From: Planomicrobium sp. YIM 101495
Lineage (GTDB): Bacteria; Bacillota; Bacilli; Bacillales_A; Planococcaceae
DNA: 64,000 nucleotides
NCBI RefSeq assembly: GCF_009707665.1
Contig: NZ_WLZW01000001.1
Span: forward strand, 620,001 to 684,000
Direction of reading: 5' to 3'
Shown here: piece after piece, positions 35,340-44,584 of the stretch
Layout of the letters: every line of letters starts with the position of its first letter
How positions within the stretch are numbered: position 1 is the stretch's first letter
Position numbers and translations under genes: made by a program
Notes under the pieces: model-generated
What the model saw: only the letters and a program-made list of their open reading frames with translations
What the model was told of the DNA's origin: nothing
The model's database searches: none

Positions 35340-36029
35340 TTATTTTGATAGCTCTTGTGGGTTGTTATGGTAATGCGTGACAGACAGTTTGTGTGCCTGT
35401 TTCACTTTCTTCAGCCCGAACCACCAGAGGAACAGCATGAACGGGAAGATCGTGTAAAACCAGTTGAAATCCATATAGAGCGCCGAATTATACAAGATAT
35501 GTAACAGGAATGCAGTGCCGAGTGAAGCGACCAGCCACTTTCGTCCTTCCTTGTCTGGCAGGAACTTCGCCTTCCCGAAATAGTAGCCCATGACCACTCC
35601 GAAAAGTGCATGGCTCGATACCGGCAGGAACGCTCGTAAAAACGCTGTCTGCAAGCCGAATTCCATTAAGTACAAAATATTCTCGACAGTCGCGAAGCCA
35701 AGTGAAACGCTCGCACCGTACAAAATGCCATCGTACGGATCTTTGAAATCGATGTGTCGGTAGATAGCGATAATCAACACAAGCCACTTAAAAAACTCCT
35801 CGATGCCGCTCGAAAATAGCACCGTCTGTATGAATGTATTCGCAAATACGCCTTCCTCATTGAAGACGTATTGAAGGAACAAAATCGGAAATGTCAGGAT
35901 TGCACCGTAGACGAAACACTGGAAAATCAGTCTCGATGGCTCCTCGGAGAATTGATCCCGCAAATAAAAATAGCTGAACAAAGCCAAACTTGGAGCAATC
36001 GCTACAGTTAATAAAATGATCATCAGCAT
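35340..36029 (-). CDS. prsW: Intramembrane glutamic protease PrsW
   Basis: A 229-residue integral membrane protein with about seven hydrophobic segments. The catalytic signature EEFFKW is present in SSGIEEFFKWLVL, with the later SHALFGVVMGYYFGKAK motif. In B. subtilis PrsW makes the first cut in anti-sigma factor RsiW to activate SigW. Whether the target here is an RsiW-like protein is not shown; the anti-sigma factor in this window (44.6-45.8 kb) is RsiX-like. GAGGAG lies 7 nt before the start. An 8-bp perfect inverted repeat lies in its leader. Confidence 0.92.
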   Translation of the reverse strand: MLMIILLTVAIAPSLALFSYFYLRDQFSEEPSRLIFQCFVYGAILTFPILFLQYVFNEEGVFANTFIQTVLFSSGIEEFFKWLVLIIAIYRHIDFKDPYDGILYGASVSLGFATVENILYLMEFGLQTAFLRAFLPVSSHALFGVVMGYYFGKAKFLPDKEGRKWLVASLGTAFLLHILYNSALYMDFNWFYTIFPFMLFLWWFGLKKVKQAHKLSVTHYHNNPQELSK

Positions 36030-36061
36030 GCTCCTCTTTCAGAGTTTGGCAAAGTACGGCT

Positions 36062-36088
36062 TTTTACTGAAGGATAACTACAGTAAAA
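36062..36088. repeat. AT-rich inverted repeat in prsW leader
   Basis: TTTTACTG and CAGTAAAA separated by 11 nt, 33 nt upstream of prsW. It has no T-run, so it could be an operator or RNA stem rather than a terminator. Confidence 0.4.
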
Positions 36089-36186
36089 TGTGTCTTTGAT
36101 GTCTTCTGCTGCATTGAGACAGTAGAAAATCCCCCTCTATTATAACATGGATGCTTTACTTGAATGAATCATTTCCCGATATTTCT

Positions 36187-37152
36187 TCAATGGTTGAAAT
36201 CCGCTGCCGTCACAGCACTTTTTTCTGCCAGCACGACAGACAGTTTGATCCGGGCTTTCTTGCTGTCGTAATCACTTCCAAGCAAGACCCCGCGCTTCAA
36301 CAGATCGTGGGCGCTTCCCGGATAACCATAACTCGGATACGCATTACCTTCTTCCGCGCTCGATGTCAAAATGACTACGACGCCTTTTGAAACAGCCCGT
36401 TCGATGGCATCGACCATGTGGGGTGAAACTTGCCCCCGACCAGCCGCTTCCAAAATGATGCCAGCGGCTTTCTCGGCAAGCATGTCGATGATATACCCGT
36501 CTTGTCCGGAATGGCATTTCACGATATCGACACGCGGAATTGGCGACTTCGCCTGGTGGACATCACGTGTCACTGGCTTCTGATAAACCCACACGTCATC
36601 GTTGTCGATGATCCCCAAATAACCATGGCCGAACGAATCGAAGCCTTGCAAGTTACTCGAATGCACTTTCTTCACATATTTCGCGGAGTAAATCCGCTCG
36701 TTGAAGACGACAACCGTTCCGACACCGTAAAGACTTTCGTCAACCGCTGCATAGACCGAATTGCGCAAGTTCGAATACACATCCGTTCCGACTTCTTCAG
36801 GGGCACGCTGTGAGCCTGTGACGACGACTGGTCGATCGTCTTTGATCGTCAAGTCCAGGAAATACGCCGTTTCCTCAAGCGTATCCGTCCCGTGTGTCAC
36901 AACAACTCCAGCCACTTCCGGGTCTTCCAGTTCTTTGTCGATCACGTCTGTCAGCTTAAGCATCTCATCGAATCCGATGTGCATACTCGGCAACTGAAAC
37001 AAATCGACGACCTTCATTTCGATATGTTCCGGCAATTGGCAGAGCTTCGCCAATTCCTCACCCGAAATAACTCCGGAGCGAAGCAGCCCCTTCTCCACTT
37101 CCTTCGAAGCGATTGTTCCCCCTGTCGTAATGAGCGTCACTTTCTTTTTCAT
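36187..37152 (-). CDS. ansA: L-asparaginase, type I
   Basis: Hydrolyses asparagine to aspartate and ammonia in the cytoplasm. The 321-residue protein has the two threonine motifs TTGGTIAS near the N-terminus and HGTDTLEETAYFL near residue 90, plus a conserved lysine region. The ATG at 37152 follows GGGGG by 8 nt; a GTG one codon upstream is an alternative. It lacks a signal peptide. In B. subtilis ansA is at another locus, so its position between prsW and ypdA is a lineage difference. Confidence 0.93.
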   Translation of the reverse strand: MKKKVTLITTGGTIASKEVEKGLLRSGVISGEELAKLCQLPEHIEMKVVDLFQLPSMHIGFDEMLKLTDVIDKELEDPEVAGVVVTHGTDTLEETAYFLDLTIKDDRPVVVTGSQRAPEEVGTDVYSNLRNSVYAAVDESLYGVGTVVVFNERIYSAKYVKKVHSSNLQGFDSFGHGYLGIIDNDDVWVYQKPVTRDVHQAKSPIPRVDIVKCHSGQDGYIIDMLAEKAAGIILEAAGRGQVSPHMVDAIERAVSKGVVVILTSSAEEGNAYPSYGYPGSAHDLLKRGVLLGSDYDSKKARIKLSVVLAEKSAVTAADFNH

Positions 37153-37170
37153 CACAAAATCCCCCTTGCT

Positions 37171-38133
37171 TTACTGTCTTAAGCCAGCGATTGCCTGTGC
37201 AATTTGCTTGCCGTGGAAACGCCCATTTTCGATGAAAATCTCATTGGCATTGTTTCCTGCAGCGATGACACCGGCAATATAAATACCAGCCATATTCGTT
37301 TCCATAGTTTCTTCATCGAACATTGGACGGCCGCTTACCGGGTCGATCTGGATTCCCATCGTTTCCATGAATCGATAGTCGGGATGATAGCCGATCATCG
37401 CAAACACGAATTCGTTTGGAATCGTTTCAAGCTGATCGTTGACCGTCAGCTCGACGGAGTCTGTCCCGATGCGATTGACCGTCGAATCAAACAGCATACG
37501 AATTTCACCGTTACGGATCAACGAATCGAATTCCGGCAGAATCCACGGTTTGACACTCTTCGAATAGCTCGTCCCGTGATACGAAACGGTGACGTTACTA
37601 CCAGCTTTATGCAGCTCAAGCGCTGCGTCGACGGCGGAGTTCTTCCCTCCGATTACTAAGACGTCGCGCCCGAAAAACGGGTGGCCTTCCTTGAAATAAT
37701 GGTGTACTTTCGGGAGGTCCGCTCCTGGAACGTTCAATGTATTCGGCTGTCCGTAATACCCCGTCGCAATGATGACATAAGTGGCTTCGAATTCACCTTT
37801 CGATGTGCGGACGAGGTACTTCTCCCCTTTTTCGACTGCCAGTACTTCTTCATACGGCCGGACATCGAGTCCGCTCGCCTTCACGACTTCACGATAATAG
37901 ACGAGTGCCTGGTTGCGTTTCGGCTTGCGTTCTTCCGTAATGAACGGAACGTCTCCGATCGACAGCCGTTCACTTGTCGAGAAAAAGGTCTGGTGCGTCG
38001 GGTAACGATAAATCGCTTCGACGATATTGCCTTTTTCGATGACGGCTACATCTAGACCAATGTTCTTCAGCTCAATTGCCGCAGAGAGACCGCATGGACC
38101 TCCGCCAATGATAATGGCATCCTTTTGTTCCAT
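37171..38133 (-). CDS. ypdA: YpdA-type bacillithiol disulfide reductase
   Basis: A 320-residue FAD- and NADPH-binding oxidoreductase, proposed in Bacillales to reduce oxidised bacillithiol disulfide. It has the FAD motif GGGPCGLSAAIEL with the conserved cysteine near residue 14, and the NADPH motif VIGGKNSAVDAALEL. The start at 38133 (MEQKDAIIIGGG) has AGGAG 9 nt before it; an in-frame extension upstream lacks a site. Its presence fits bshA at 8-9 kb, since both belong to bacillithiol metabolism. Confidence 0.92.
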   Translation of the reverse strand: MEQKDAIIIGGGPCGLSAAIELKNIGLDVAVIEKGNIVEAIYRYPTHQTFFSTSERLSIGDVPFITEERKPKRNQALVYYREVVKASGLDVRPYEEVLAVEKGEKYLVRTSKGEFEATYVIIATGYYGQPNTLNVPGADLPKVHHYFKEGHPFFGRDVLVIGGKNSAVDAALELHKAGSNVTVSYHGTSYSKSVKPWILPEFDSLIRNGEIRMLFDSTVNRIGTDSVELTVNDQLETIPNEFVFAMIGYHPDYRFMETMGIQIDPVSGRPMFDEETMETNMAGIYIAGVIAAGNNANEIFIENGRFHGKQIAQAIAGLRQ

Positions 38134-38172
38134 TTTTTTCATCTCCTGACTATTAGTTAAGTTCATTTCAGT

Positions 38173-38937
38173 TCAAATGTGTGAATCTGCCAACTCCGGT
38201 ACGAGATGCAGGAGATGATATTCCCCTTGCGTTCCGAGACGCAGATGCAAATGCGTGGTACCGAATCCATTACTGACGAGTTCCACAAAGCCATTCCGCT
38301 TTCGGAAACTGCCCTTTTCATAAATACCGAACGGTCCGAAGCGGATCTGGCCGCCGTGTGTATGACCTGCCAGCAATAAATGTGGTGCGTATTTCTTTTC
38401 CACTTGCTCGAAGACGAACGGAGTATGCGTCGCGAAGATGACCGTGTCATCTGCTGCGACATCGGCAAACGACCGCTTGAGACCGTCTGGGTCAAACCTG
38501 AAATAATCGTTTCCGACAAGTTTGACATGCGGGTTACCCACCAGTTCGACCGACCGGTTCGCGAGCACTTCGACGCCACAGCGCTTGAAAACATCCATCA
38601 ACTGTTCGATATCTGTCTCGCGGTCATTGTTTCCCCATATGAAATAGACGGGTGCGATACGGGAAAGCTTTTTCAAGTTCGCTTCGACCCGGGCAAGCGG
38701 CACGCCACCTTCTAATAGATCCCCACCGATCAAGACTACATCGGCTTTCTCTTCCATCATTTTTTCCGGAATTCTCCGGCGATGAATGTCTGAAATGAAC
38801 AAGAGGTCGATCGGTTCGAATGGTTTCACTGCAGGAAGTGGTACTTCATGCGTGCGGCGCTTGCAATCAAATGCATTTTTGGCCATAAAAAGAAGCAGCG
38901 TAGAAGCTGCCAGACCCAATTGGTATATCTGTTTCAC
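38173..38937 (-). CDS. ypbG: Membrane-anchored metallophosphoesterase (YpbG-like)
   Basis: A 254-residue calcineurin-like phosphoesterase with an N-terminal hydrophobic segment. The metal-binding motifs appear in order: DLLFISDIH, GGDLLEGG, WGNNDRE and AGHTHGGQIRFG. The substrate is unknown; such enzymes act on nucleotides or lipid phosphates. It starts with GTG after AAAGGAAG. The position beside ypdA and near recQ matches YpbG in B. subtilis. ypbH and gudB, which lie between in that species, are absent. Confidence 0.85.
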   Translation of the reverse strand: MKQIYQLGLAASTLLLFMAKNAFDCKRRTHEVPLPAVKPFEPIDLLFISDIHRRRIPEKMMEEKADVVLIGGDLLEGGVPLARVEANLKKLSRIAPVYFIWGNNDRETDIEQLMDVFKRCGVEVLANRSVELVGNPHVKLVGNDYFRFDPDGLKRSFADVAADDTVIFATHTPFVFEQVEKKYAPHLLLAGHTHGGQIRFGPFGIYEKGSFRKRNGFVELVSNGFGTTHLHLRLGTQGEYHLLHLVPELADSHI

Positions 38938-39027
38938 ATAAAGCTTCCTTTCGATCGATAATCACCGGTTTTCTTCACGTATCAACCCAGTTGTACGAAA
39001 AGGAAGTGTGCATCACGCAAGAAAACT

Positions 39028-39067
39028 AAAGCAGATGGAGAGGTATCGCCCGACCTCCATCTGCTTT
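39028..39067 (-). terminator. Terminator after CBS-domain gene
   Basis: AAAGCAGATGGAG pairs with CTCCATCTGCTTT around a 14-nt loop, about 40 bp beyond the stop codon of the CBS gene. The T-run on the minus strand is weak (CTTTAGTTTTC). Confidence 0.6.
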
Positions 39068-39107
39068 CAGTTGACCGTTGATGATCCTTATTCGTTCACG
39101 ATGCAGG

Positions 39108-39737
39108 TCAATCTTCTGAAACATCCAGGACGCGGAACCCCGCAGCTTCCAGATGCTTGACGAAGAGAGCGATATTATCTTTCTTTCTGATTTTCAACAC
39201 AATGCGGCGGACCACTTTATCGGTCTCGTCGAATGTCACAAGTGAAATGACGGATTCCTTGAACTTCTCGATGATTTCACCAAGCCGACCGATTCGTCCT
39301 TCCGATTCGACAGACGTGAACGTAATGCGCGTGCCTTTTTGATTCATCCCGAATGCGCTTTGGAGTTGGTTCATCAGGTCGAAGCGTGTAACAATTCCTA
39401 GAAACTCGCTGTTTTCGACAACAGCGATGATCGGGAAGTCACTCACTTCCACAAGTGCCTTCTCGTACACGTCATCGATGCCAAGATAAACATCTTCATT
39501 GACCAGAATGTCTTTTATTTTCGTTGATGCATTGAACTCCTCTTTGGTTTGCCCGGAGTAAAAGTATGCACGGTATGCATGGTACCAAGTGAAGATTCCT
39601 TTATAGGTAGTCCCTTCGACGACCGGCAGTGCATCTACTGTGTAACGCTCCAGAATCTCCAGTCCTTTTTCGATCGGATCATCAGGTGTCACTGTGTATA
39701 CTTTTTCTCTGTTGACCATGACACTTTTTACAAACAT
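39108..39737 (-). CDS. CBS-domain pair protein with C-terminal ACT-like domain
   Basis: A 209-residue soluble protein. Two CBS motifs span about residues 1-125 (VNREKVYTVTPDDPIEKGL and FLGIVTRFDLMNQLQ), and the last 75 residues look like an ACT-type regulatory fold. Related proteins bind adenine nucleotides; a sensor role is possible but not shown. The start at 39737 (MFVKSVMVNRE) has GAGGTG 6 nt before it. It lies between the phosphoesterase and LysM genes. I do not recognise a B. subtilis gene at this exact place. Confidence 0.8.
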   Translation of the reverse strand: MFVKSVMVNREKVYTVTPDDPIEKGLEILERYTVDALPVVEGTTYKGIFTWYHAYRAYFYSGQTKEEFNASTKIKDILVNEDVYLGIDDVYEKALVEVSDFPIIAVVENSEFLGIVTRFDLMNQLQSAFGMNQKGTRITFTSVESEGRIGRLGEIIEKFKESVISLVTFDETDKVVRRIVLKIRKKDNIALFVKHLEAAGFRVLDVSED

Positions 39738-39809
39738 CCCATTCACCTCTGCTTTTGATTTCTTGGTAATATAATACTCTATTCGATCTAAAGCTTAGCG
39801 AATCCTCTT

Positions 39810-40559
39810 TTATGGCAGAATTAATGTTTGCCCGACGCTGATCTCATTGGAAGTCAGGCCATTTGCCGCTTTGATCTTGTCAACAGCGTCTCCTGATCCA
39901 TAATAATTCACAGCGATCCGGTAAAGTGTCTCACTCGCTTGAACTGTATGTGTCCGCTGGGAAGCTGGCGGGTCTTTCTTTTCAGCTTCTTCACGTTCAC
40001 GTGCTTCTTTCTCTGCTTGTGCACGCTCTGCTGCTTCACGTTCAGCTTGCTCTTTCGCAGCTTGTTCTTTCGCAGCTTGTTCTTTTTCGGCTTGCTCTTT
40101 CGCAGCTTGTTCTTTTTCCGCCTTCTCTTTGGCAACCTTCTCTTGTTCCGCCTTCTTCTTAGCTGCAGCTTCTTTCGCAGCATTTTCTTCCGCTACAGCA
40201 TCGGCTTCGGGTTTGGGTTTGGTTTCTTCTTGTTCTTCATCGTCCTCGGTCACAACCTGGTCCGATCCGGATGGGCTCGTATTTGTCTCTACGCTCACTT
40301 CATTTTCATTCGCAGAAGTCTGTAGCATATCGTCCGGTTCATATACGAATGCCACGTAAATGAGAATGGACACGGGAATCAATATAAAGATGAAAAACAA
40401 AGAAGGCAGTAAAAAGTTCCGATTCTTCTTCGGCTTTTTCCCGGAAGAATTCCGCTTCGCTACCCGTGAAGGCACGTGCCGGTTATCGGAAGCCGAACCC
40501 TGTAATTGGCTATGATTCATTTCACGCTGTTTTTGTTTTCCCATAGTTGACTGCCCCAT
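39810..40559 (-). CDS. ypbE: LysM-domain membrane protein with Ala/Lys/Glu-rich linker (YpbE-like)
   Basis: A 249-residue protein: basic N-terminus, a transmembrane segment (about 50-72), an acidic linker, a long helical linker of repeated [14 protein letters not shown] units (about 125-190), and a C-terminal LysM domain ([17 protein letters not shown]). The LysM domain should bind peptidoglycan outside the membrane with the linker spanning the periplasm-like space. The repeat is visible at DNA level as near-identical 18- and 30-nt steps around 40045-40125 and may vary in length. YpbE of B. subtilis has the same layout. Confidence 0.85.
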   Translation of the reverse strand: MGQSTMGKQKQREMNHSQLQGSASDNRHVPSRVAKRNSSGKKPKKNRNFLLPSLFFIFILIPVSILIYVAFVYEPDDMLQTSANENEVSVETNTSPSGSDQVVTEDDEEQEETKPKPEADAVAEENAAKEAAAKKKAEQEKVAKEKAEKEQAAKEQAEKEQAAKEQAAKEQAEREAAERAQAEKEAREREEAEKKDPPASQRTHTVQASETLYRIAVNYYGSGDAVDKIKAANGLTSNEISVGQTLILP

Positions 40560-40623
40560 TCCTCTCTAATAATTCTATTATGCCGAAATTCGTTCCATTT
40601 GTAAACGTTCCAAGCAATTTCCC

Positions 40624-42048
40624 TCAGTCTGGAAGTAGTCTCGCCAGCCTTGCTTGCCATCCTTCCACCCGTACTTGTGGAGACGACTTCGTCCCTGTCT
40701 CGAAAGTGGTGTAATCGATTCCCTCAAAACAACAACAATTCGATGGTTTCCCCTGTATGGTCTGGTCGAATGATTGTGCAATATAGGATCGGACGCACCC
40801 TTCTCCGGTTACGAGCTCACTGACTTTTCGTCCTTGCCACCATTTTTCGTTTTGCAGCTTGCGGATCTGCTCGATTGTCTTCTCGATGGTCATTTGGCTC
40901 AGCCAGTAGGCACCGACCCGCAGCGCCGTCTCGCGAACGATTCCTTGATCGACGAGAAGCTGACGATTTTCCGCATCGTGAATTGCCCGAATCTCGAATT
41001 CAGTCGGCAGCTCGTCCATAAGCAAACTTTCCATCAACGCTTCATCACCTTCTGCGTACATCAAAGTCGCGAGTGACGGGTTGCCGTCCCTTCCAGCACG
41101 TCCGACTTCTTGGACGTAGCCTTCGATGGACGTTGGTAATTGATAGTGGATGACGTGGCGGATGTCCGGGATGTGTACACCCATACCGAACGCATTCGTC
41201 GAACATACCCACTCAAGCTCTCCATTTTGGAATTGCTGCTGCACGAAGATCCGGTCCTGCTGCTCCATCCCGCCATGATAAAATGCGGCGGATTCCCCTT
41301 TTTCAATCATCAGGGCTGCAAGCTCCTCCGCTTTTTTTCGCGTTCCCGCATAGACGATACCTGGTCCACGATAGCGATCTGTGTAATGGAGCAGCCAATC
41401 AGTCTTGTCTTTATGGCTGTCGAACTTTTTGATGTCATACACAATGTTTTTCCGGTCGATCGGATGCTCGTAAAGGAACGCTTCCGGAATGTGGAGGTAT
41501 TTCCTTATATCTGCGACAACTTTTTTCGTAGCAGTCGCCGTCAATGCCAGCACTTGTGGATTGCCGAGATGCGGAAGCATATCTCCGATGCGCAAGTAAT
41601 CTGGCCGAAAATCGAAGCCCCACTGAGAAATGCAGTGCGCTTCATCCATAACGAGCAAGGAAATCTGGATCCGTGCGAGCTGCTGCCGGACAAACGGCTG
41701 CGCCAGCATTTCAGGTGAGATGAAGATGTAACGGTATGTCCCGAGCGTGCGCCACACTTCTTCTCTTGCACCTTGCTTTAGAAAAGAGTTGATAGCAACA
41801 ACACTCTTCTCTCCCAGCTTCTTCAGTTGCGCGACTTGGTCCTGCATCAACGACAGGAGCGGTGAAATGATCAGCACGCTGCCTGGCAGGAAACGGGCTG
41901 GAAACTGGTAACAAAGAGATTTCCCCATCCCAGTCGGCAGTAAAGCGATGACGTCTTTGCCGTCCAGCACTCCTTCTATTACTTCACGCTGTCCCGGACG
42001 GAACGCCGAGAAGCCATATGTCTCTTGCAATACTTGCTCCAAGTTCAT
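40624..42048 (-). CDS. recQ: RecQ-family ATP-dependent DNA helicase (short form)
   Basis: A 474-residue 3'-5' helicase used in recombination and fork repair. Walker A is in LLPTGMGKSLCYQ, the DEAH box in VMDEAHCISQWGFDFR, and motif VI in QEVGRAGRDG. Zinc-binding cysteines occur in CVRSYIAQSF and NCCCFEG near the C-terminus. No HRDC domain follows, so this is the short Bacillales form. It overlaps ypbB by 4 bp, and AGGAGGAG lies before its start, so the two genes are coupled. Confidence 0.94.
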   Translation of the reverse strand: MNLEQVLQETYGFSAFRPGQREVIEGVLDGKDVIALLPTGMGKSLCYQFPARFLPGSVLIISPLLSLMQDQVAQLKKLGEKSVVAINSFLKQGAREEVWRTLGTYRYIFISPEMLAQPFVRQQLARIQISLLVMDEAHCISQWGFDFRPDYLRIGDMLPHLGNPQVLALTATATKKVVADIRKYLHIPEAFLYEHPIDRKNIVYDIKKFDSHKDKTDWLLHYTDRYRGPGIVYAGTRKKAEELAALMIEKGESAAFYHGGMEQQDRIFVQQQFQNGELEWVCSTNAFGMGVHIPDIRHVIHYQLPTSIEGYVQEVGRAGRDGNPSLATLMYAEGDEALMESLLMDELPTEFEIRAIHDAENRQLLVDQGIVRETALRVGAYWLSQMTIEKTIEQIRKLQNEKWWQGRKVSELVTGEGCVRSYIAQSFDQTIQGKPSNCCCFEGIDYTTFETGTKSSPQVRVEGWQARLARLLPD

Positions 42049-43070
42049 TTCGCTCCTCCTTGCGTCGCGAGTGCCAGGCGGATCTGAAAATAGCCAGCTT
42101 CCGGCAAATGCTCTTTTATATCCCGCAGGCGTTTGGACTGCGTCAACTTACTCGTGGAGATGATTTGTTCATAAAGCGGAACAGGAATGAACGGCCTGAA
42201 ATCGAACGAAGGATCGTTGATCGCCATCTCGACGAAATGGTCTTCGATCGTGCTGGTTTTCAACGTGCGCCGCACCGCGATCTCTTCAAGTGATAACCCT
42301 TGCTCGAACAATCGCTTCGTGTGGACGGCGGACTCGGTCATTGCTGATTGCTGTGTGATATTTTCCAGCAAAGGCAGGAGTAACGGATAATTCCCGCGCT
42401 CGATTTCACGCATCCAGCCGTGGAGTGTCTCCACACCGCTCAATTGCACATCAAGCGGTTTCAGGCCGGTTGACGTCGCTATCTGAAGCCATGTGAGCCC
42501 GCTCACTTGAAAGCCTGATAGACGGTTCATGACGACCTGTTTTCCGGCATCCGGCAGTTGGACTGCGATCATGCTTGCGAACAGCTCCTGCTTGAAAGAT
42601 TCCGCAACACCAGCTTCACGGAAGGAAATCATACTTAAATAGCGCTTTACCCAACGCTGGACGTCTTCCTCGGTCTGAACCGGGTCGAAACGACGGATTT
42701 TATGTGTGGCATGGGAGAAAGTTTGAACAATTAGTGACAACCGCTTGAAAAACAGGGTCTCTTTGCCACGGTATTTCCAGCCATCCAAGCAACTTTGCAT
42801 ACTGAAAACGGTTCTCGACTTGTCTGTTAATTGAATCATATCGGTCCCTTTTACGAGGAATCCGTCATTCTCCAATGCCGCGATTTCTTGGTCATACAGC
42901 GCCTTATCAAGCTTCGGAAACAGTGCAAAGTAGGCGTGCAGATTGAAGTAGCCGACATCTTGAATGGTCTGGCCGGATTTTTTGCCTTTGAGTAGATGGT
43001 AGGGAGAAGAGACCGTCCGCTGACCGTCGATGCTTTTCATGATGCCTAGAATCAACTCACTGAATAGCAT
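42045..43070 (-). CDS. ypbB: Helix-turn-helix protein YpbB
   Basis: A 341-residue protein coupled to recQ. The middle is helical and of unknown fold; the C-terminal region (about 265-310; KRLFEQGLSLEEIAVRRTLK) is an HTH/helicase-and-RNase-D C-terminal-like domain, which is what RecQ here lacks. This suggests YpbB supplies the HRDC-like function in trans; that is an inference. The start at 43070 (MLFSELILGIMKS) has GGAGGTG 6 nt before it. Confidence 0.85.
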   Translation of the reverse strand: MLFSELILGIMKSIDGQRTVSSPYHLLKGKKSGQTIQDVGYFNLHAYFALFPKLDKALYDQEIAALENDGFLVKGTDMIQLTDKSRTVFSMQSCLDGWKYRGKETLFFKRLSLIVQTFSHATHKIRRFDPVQTEEDVQRWVKRYLSMISFREAGVAESFKQELFASMIAVQLPDAGKQVVMNRLSGFQVSGLTWLQIATSTGLKPLDVQLSGVETLHGWMREIERGNYPLLLPLLENITQQSAMTESAVHTKRLFEQGLSLEEIAVRRTLKTSTIEDHFVEMAINDPSFDFRPFIPVPLYEQIISTSKLTQSKRLRDIKEHLPEAGYFQIRLALATQGGAK

Positions 43071-43095
43071 TGCGAACACCTCCTGCTTTAAATTG

Positions 43096-43124
43096 TTGAA
43101 AAAACGGAGAAAGACCTATAGAAT
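43096..43124 (+). promoter_or_regulatory. Sigma-A promoter for fer
   Basis: TTGAAA (43096-43101), 17-nt spacer, TAGAAT (43119-43124), 50 bp before the fer start. Confidence 0.6.
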
Positions 43125-43158
43125 GAATACGGTGGATATACGACTTGCAAGGAGATAA

Positions 43159-43425
<267 letters not shown>

Positions 43426-43431
43426 TAAAAG

Positions 43432-43487
43432 AAGAGCCATTCCGGAAAAGCCATGTCTTCATGGTTTACGGAATGGCTCTTTTTTTC
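43432..43487 (+). terminator. Terminator after fer
   Basis: AAGAGCCATTCCG pairs with CGGAATGGCTCTT, with a long internal loop, followed by a run of T, 7 bp beyond the fer stop. Confidence 0.88.
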
Positions 43488-43537
43488 GTGAAAAATAGTT
43501 GAAGCCGGTCGGATGCATTATGCACCCGTCCAGCTTC
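43488..43537 (-). terminator. Terminator after ribU
   Basis: On the minus strand GAAGCTGGACGGGTGCA pairs with TGCATCCGACCGGCTTC (a few mismatches) and is followed by AACTATTTTTC. It lies about 32 bp beyond the ribU stop and converges on the fer terminator. Confidence 0.65.
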
Positions 43538-43568
43538 GCTGTCTTCTATCTATTATGAGTGCCGCCGA

Positions 43569-44165
43569 TTAAACGGTGCGGCTTTTTGGTCGGTAATAAT
43601 TACGCTGCTTCTCGATCCACGGCTGGATGCTATTGAACATCAGCAAGGTGATCGCAGTCAGAATGAATCCTTTGACGATATTGAACGGCAAAATCCCAAG
43701 TACGATTGTCGTGAACAATGCATTGCCTGTTTCAGCAGGGACGTTCAAGAAATACGTGTACATCGGCAGGAAGACGAAATAATTCAAGACGCTCATCCCA
43801 ATTGCCATTGTAATCGTACCAAGTACTAGTCCTGCAATAATGCCTTTTTTCGAAGCGATCTTCCGGTAGATTACATACACCGGCAGAATGAATAAGATAC
43901 TCGTCACCAAGTTCGCCATATGGCCGACTGGAACGCCCGTCGGACTACCAGCAAATAGCCAGTCCAATACGTTCTTGAAAAATGCTACGAGTATGCCGGC
44001 AACCGGCCCCATCGTGATCGCTGCGATCAACGCTGGAATATCACTGAAATCAACTTTTAAAAATGGTGGCAGTGCCGGCAGCGGGAAGTTGAATAGCATC
44101 AATACGAAAGAAATACTGCTCAACATGCCGACGACAATCATCGCCTGAAGCTTTTTGTTCTTCAT
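43569..44165 (-). CDS. ribU: Riboflavin ECF transporter substrate-binding protein RibU
   Basis: A 198-residue integral membrane S component with about six helices, which binds riboflavin and works with the shared ECF ATPase module. Features include SSISFVLMLFNFPLP at the N-terminus and KVDFSDIPALIAAI, typical of RibU/FmnP. Identity is strongly supported by the FMN riboswitch directly upstream. AGGAG lies 8 nt before the ATG. The ECF ATPases are not in the window. B. subtilis equivalent: fmnP (ypaA). Confidence 0.94.
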   Translation of the reverse strand: MKNKKLQAMIVVGMLSSISFVLMLFNFPLPALPPFLKVDFSDIPALIAAITMGPVAGILVAFFKNVLDWLFAGSPTGVPVGHMANLVTSILFILPVYVIYRKIASKKGIIAGLVLGTITMAIGMSVLNYFVFLPMYTYFLNVPAETGNALFTTIVLGILPFNIVKGFILTAITLLMFNSIQPWIEKQRNYYRPKSRTV

Positions 44166-44224
44166 GTTCCTCTCTCCTTATATGATTCACCAGAAGAAAG
44201 GTTTGATTTGCTGCCGTTTCAATA

Positions 44225-44256
44225 GAAAACCCCTAAACGAAAAGACGTTTAAGGGA
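44225..44256 (-). terminator. Riboswitch-controlled terminator upstream of ribU
   Basis: On the minus strand CCCTTAAACG, a 6-nt loop and CGTTTAGGGG followed by TTTTCT. It lies about 58 nt past the FMN aptamer and 60 nt before ribU, as expected for an expression platform. Confidence 0.85.
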
Positions 44257-44313
44257 GAGAAAGCATGCTTTAAGAAGCGTCTCGTTTCTAAAGAAACTGA
44301 CACAATCGCACCT

Positions 44314-44440
44314 CCATCTTCTCCCATCCAGACTATACTGTCGGCTTTGGAATCTCACCAAATCCTGCGTTTTACGGCTCGCGGGCTTATGAACAGTGTT
44401 CAATTACCGCCGGTAGGGAATTGCACCCTGCCCCGAAGAT
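44314..44440 (-). ncRNA. FMN riboswitch (RFN element)
   Basis: On the minus strand the aptamer runs from ATCTTCGGGGCAGGGTG through AATTCCCTACCGGCGGT, AGCCCGCGAGC and GATTTGGTGAGATTCC to GACAGTATAGTCTGGATGG. These are the conserved blocks of the RFN family. With FMN bound the downstream terminator should form and shut off the riboflavin transporter gene. Confidence 0.96.
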
Positions 44441-44464
44441 GAATCGTTATTTTATTCTATCCTA

Positions 44465-44493
44465 ATACTAGTATAAGAAAGGAGAAATGTAAA
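44465..44493 (-). promoter_or_regulatory. Promoter of the riboswitch-ribU transcript
   Basis: On the minus strand TTTACA (44488-44493), 17 nt, TAGTAT (44465-44470), about 25 nt before the aptamer begins. No terminator separates it clearly from rsiX upstream. Confidence 0.5.
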
Positions 44494-44584
44494 TAAGTTT
44501 GCTCACATTCCTCCAACATTATTCAAACTATTCTTATCGCGCCAAAATTTCTTTGTTCTATTACACAAGATTGGGTCATTTTTT

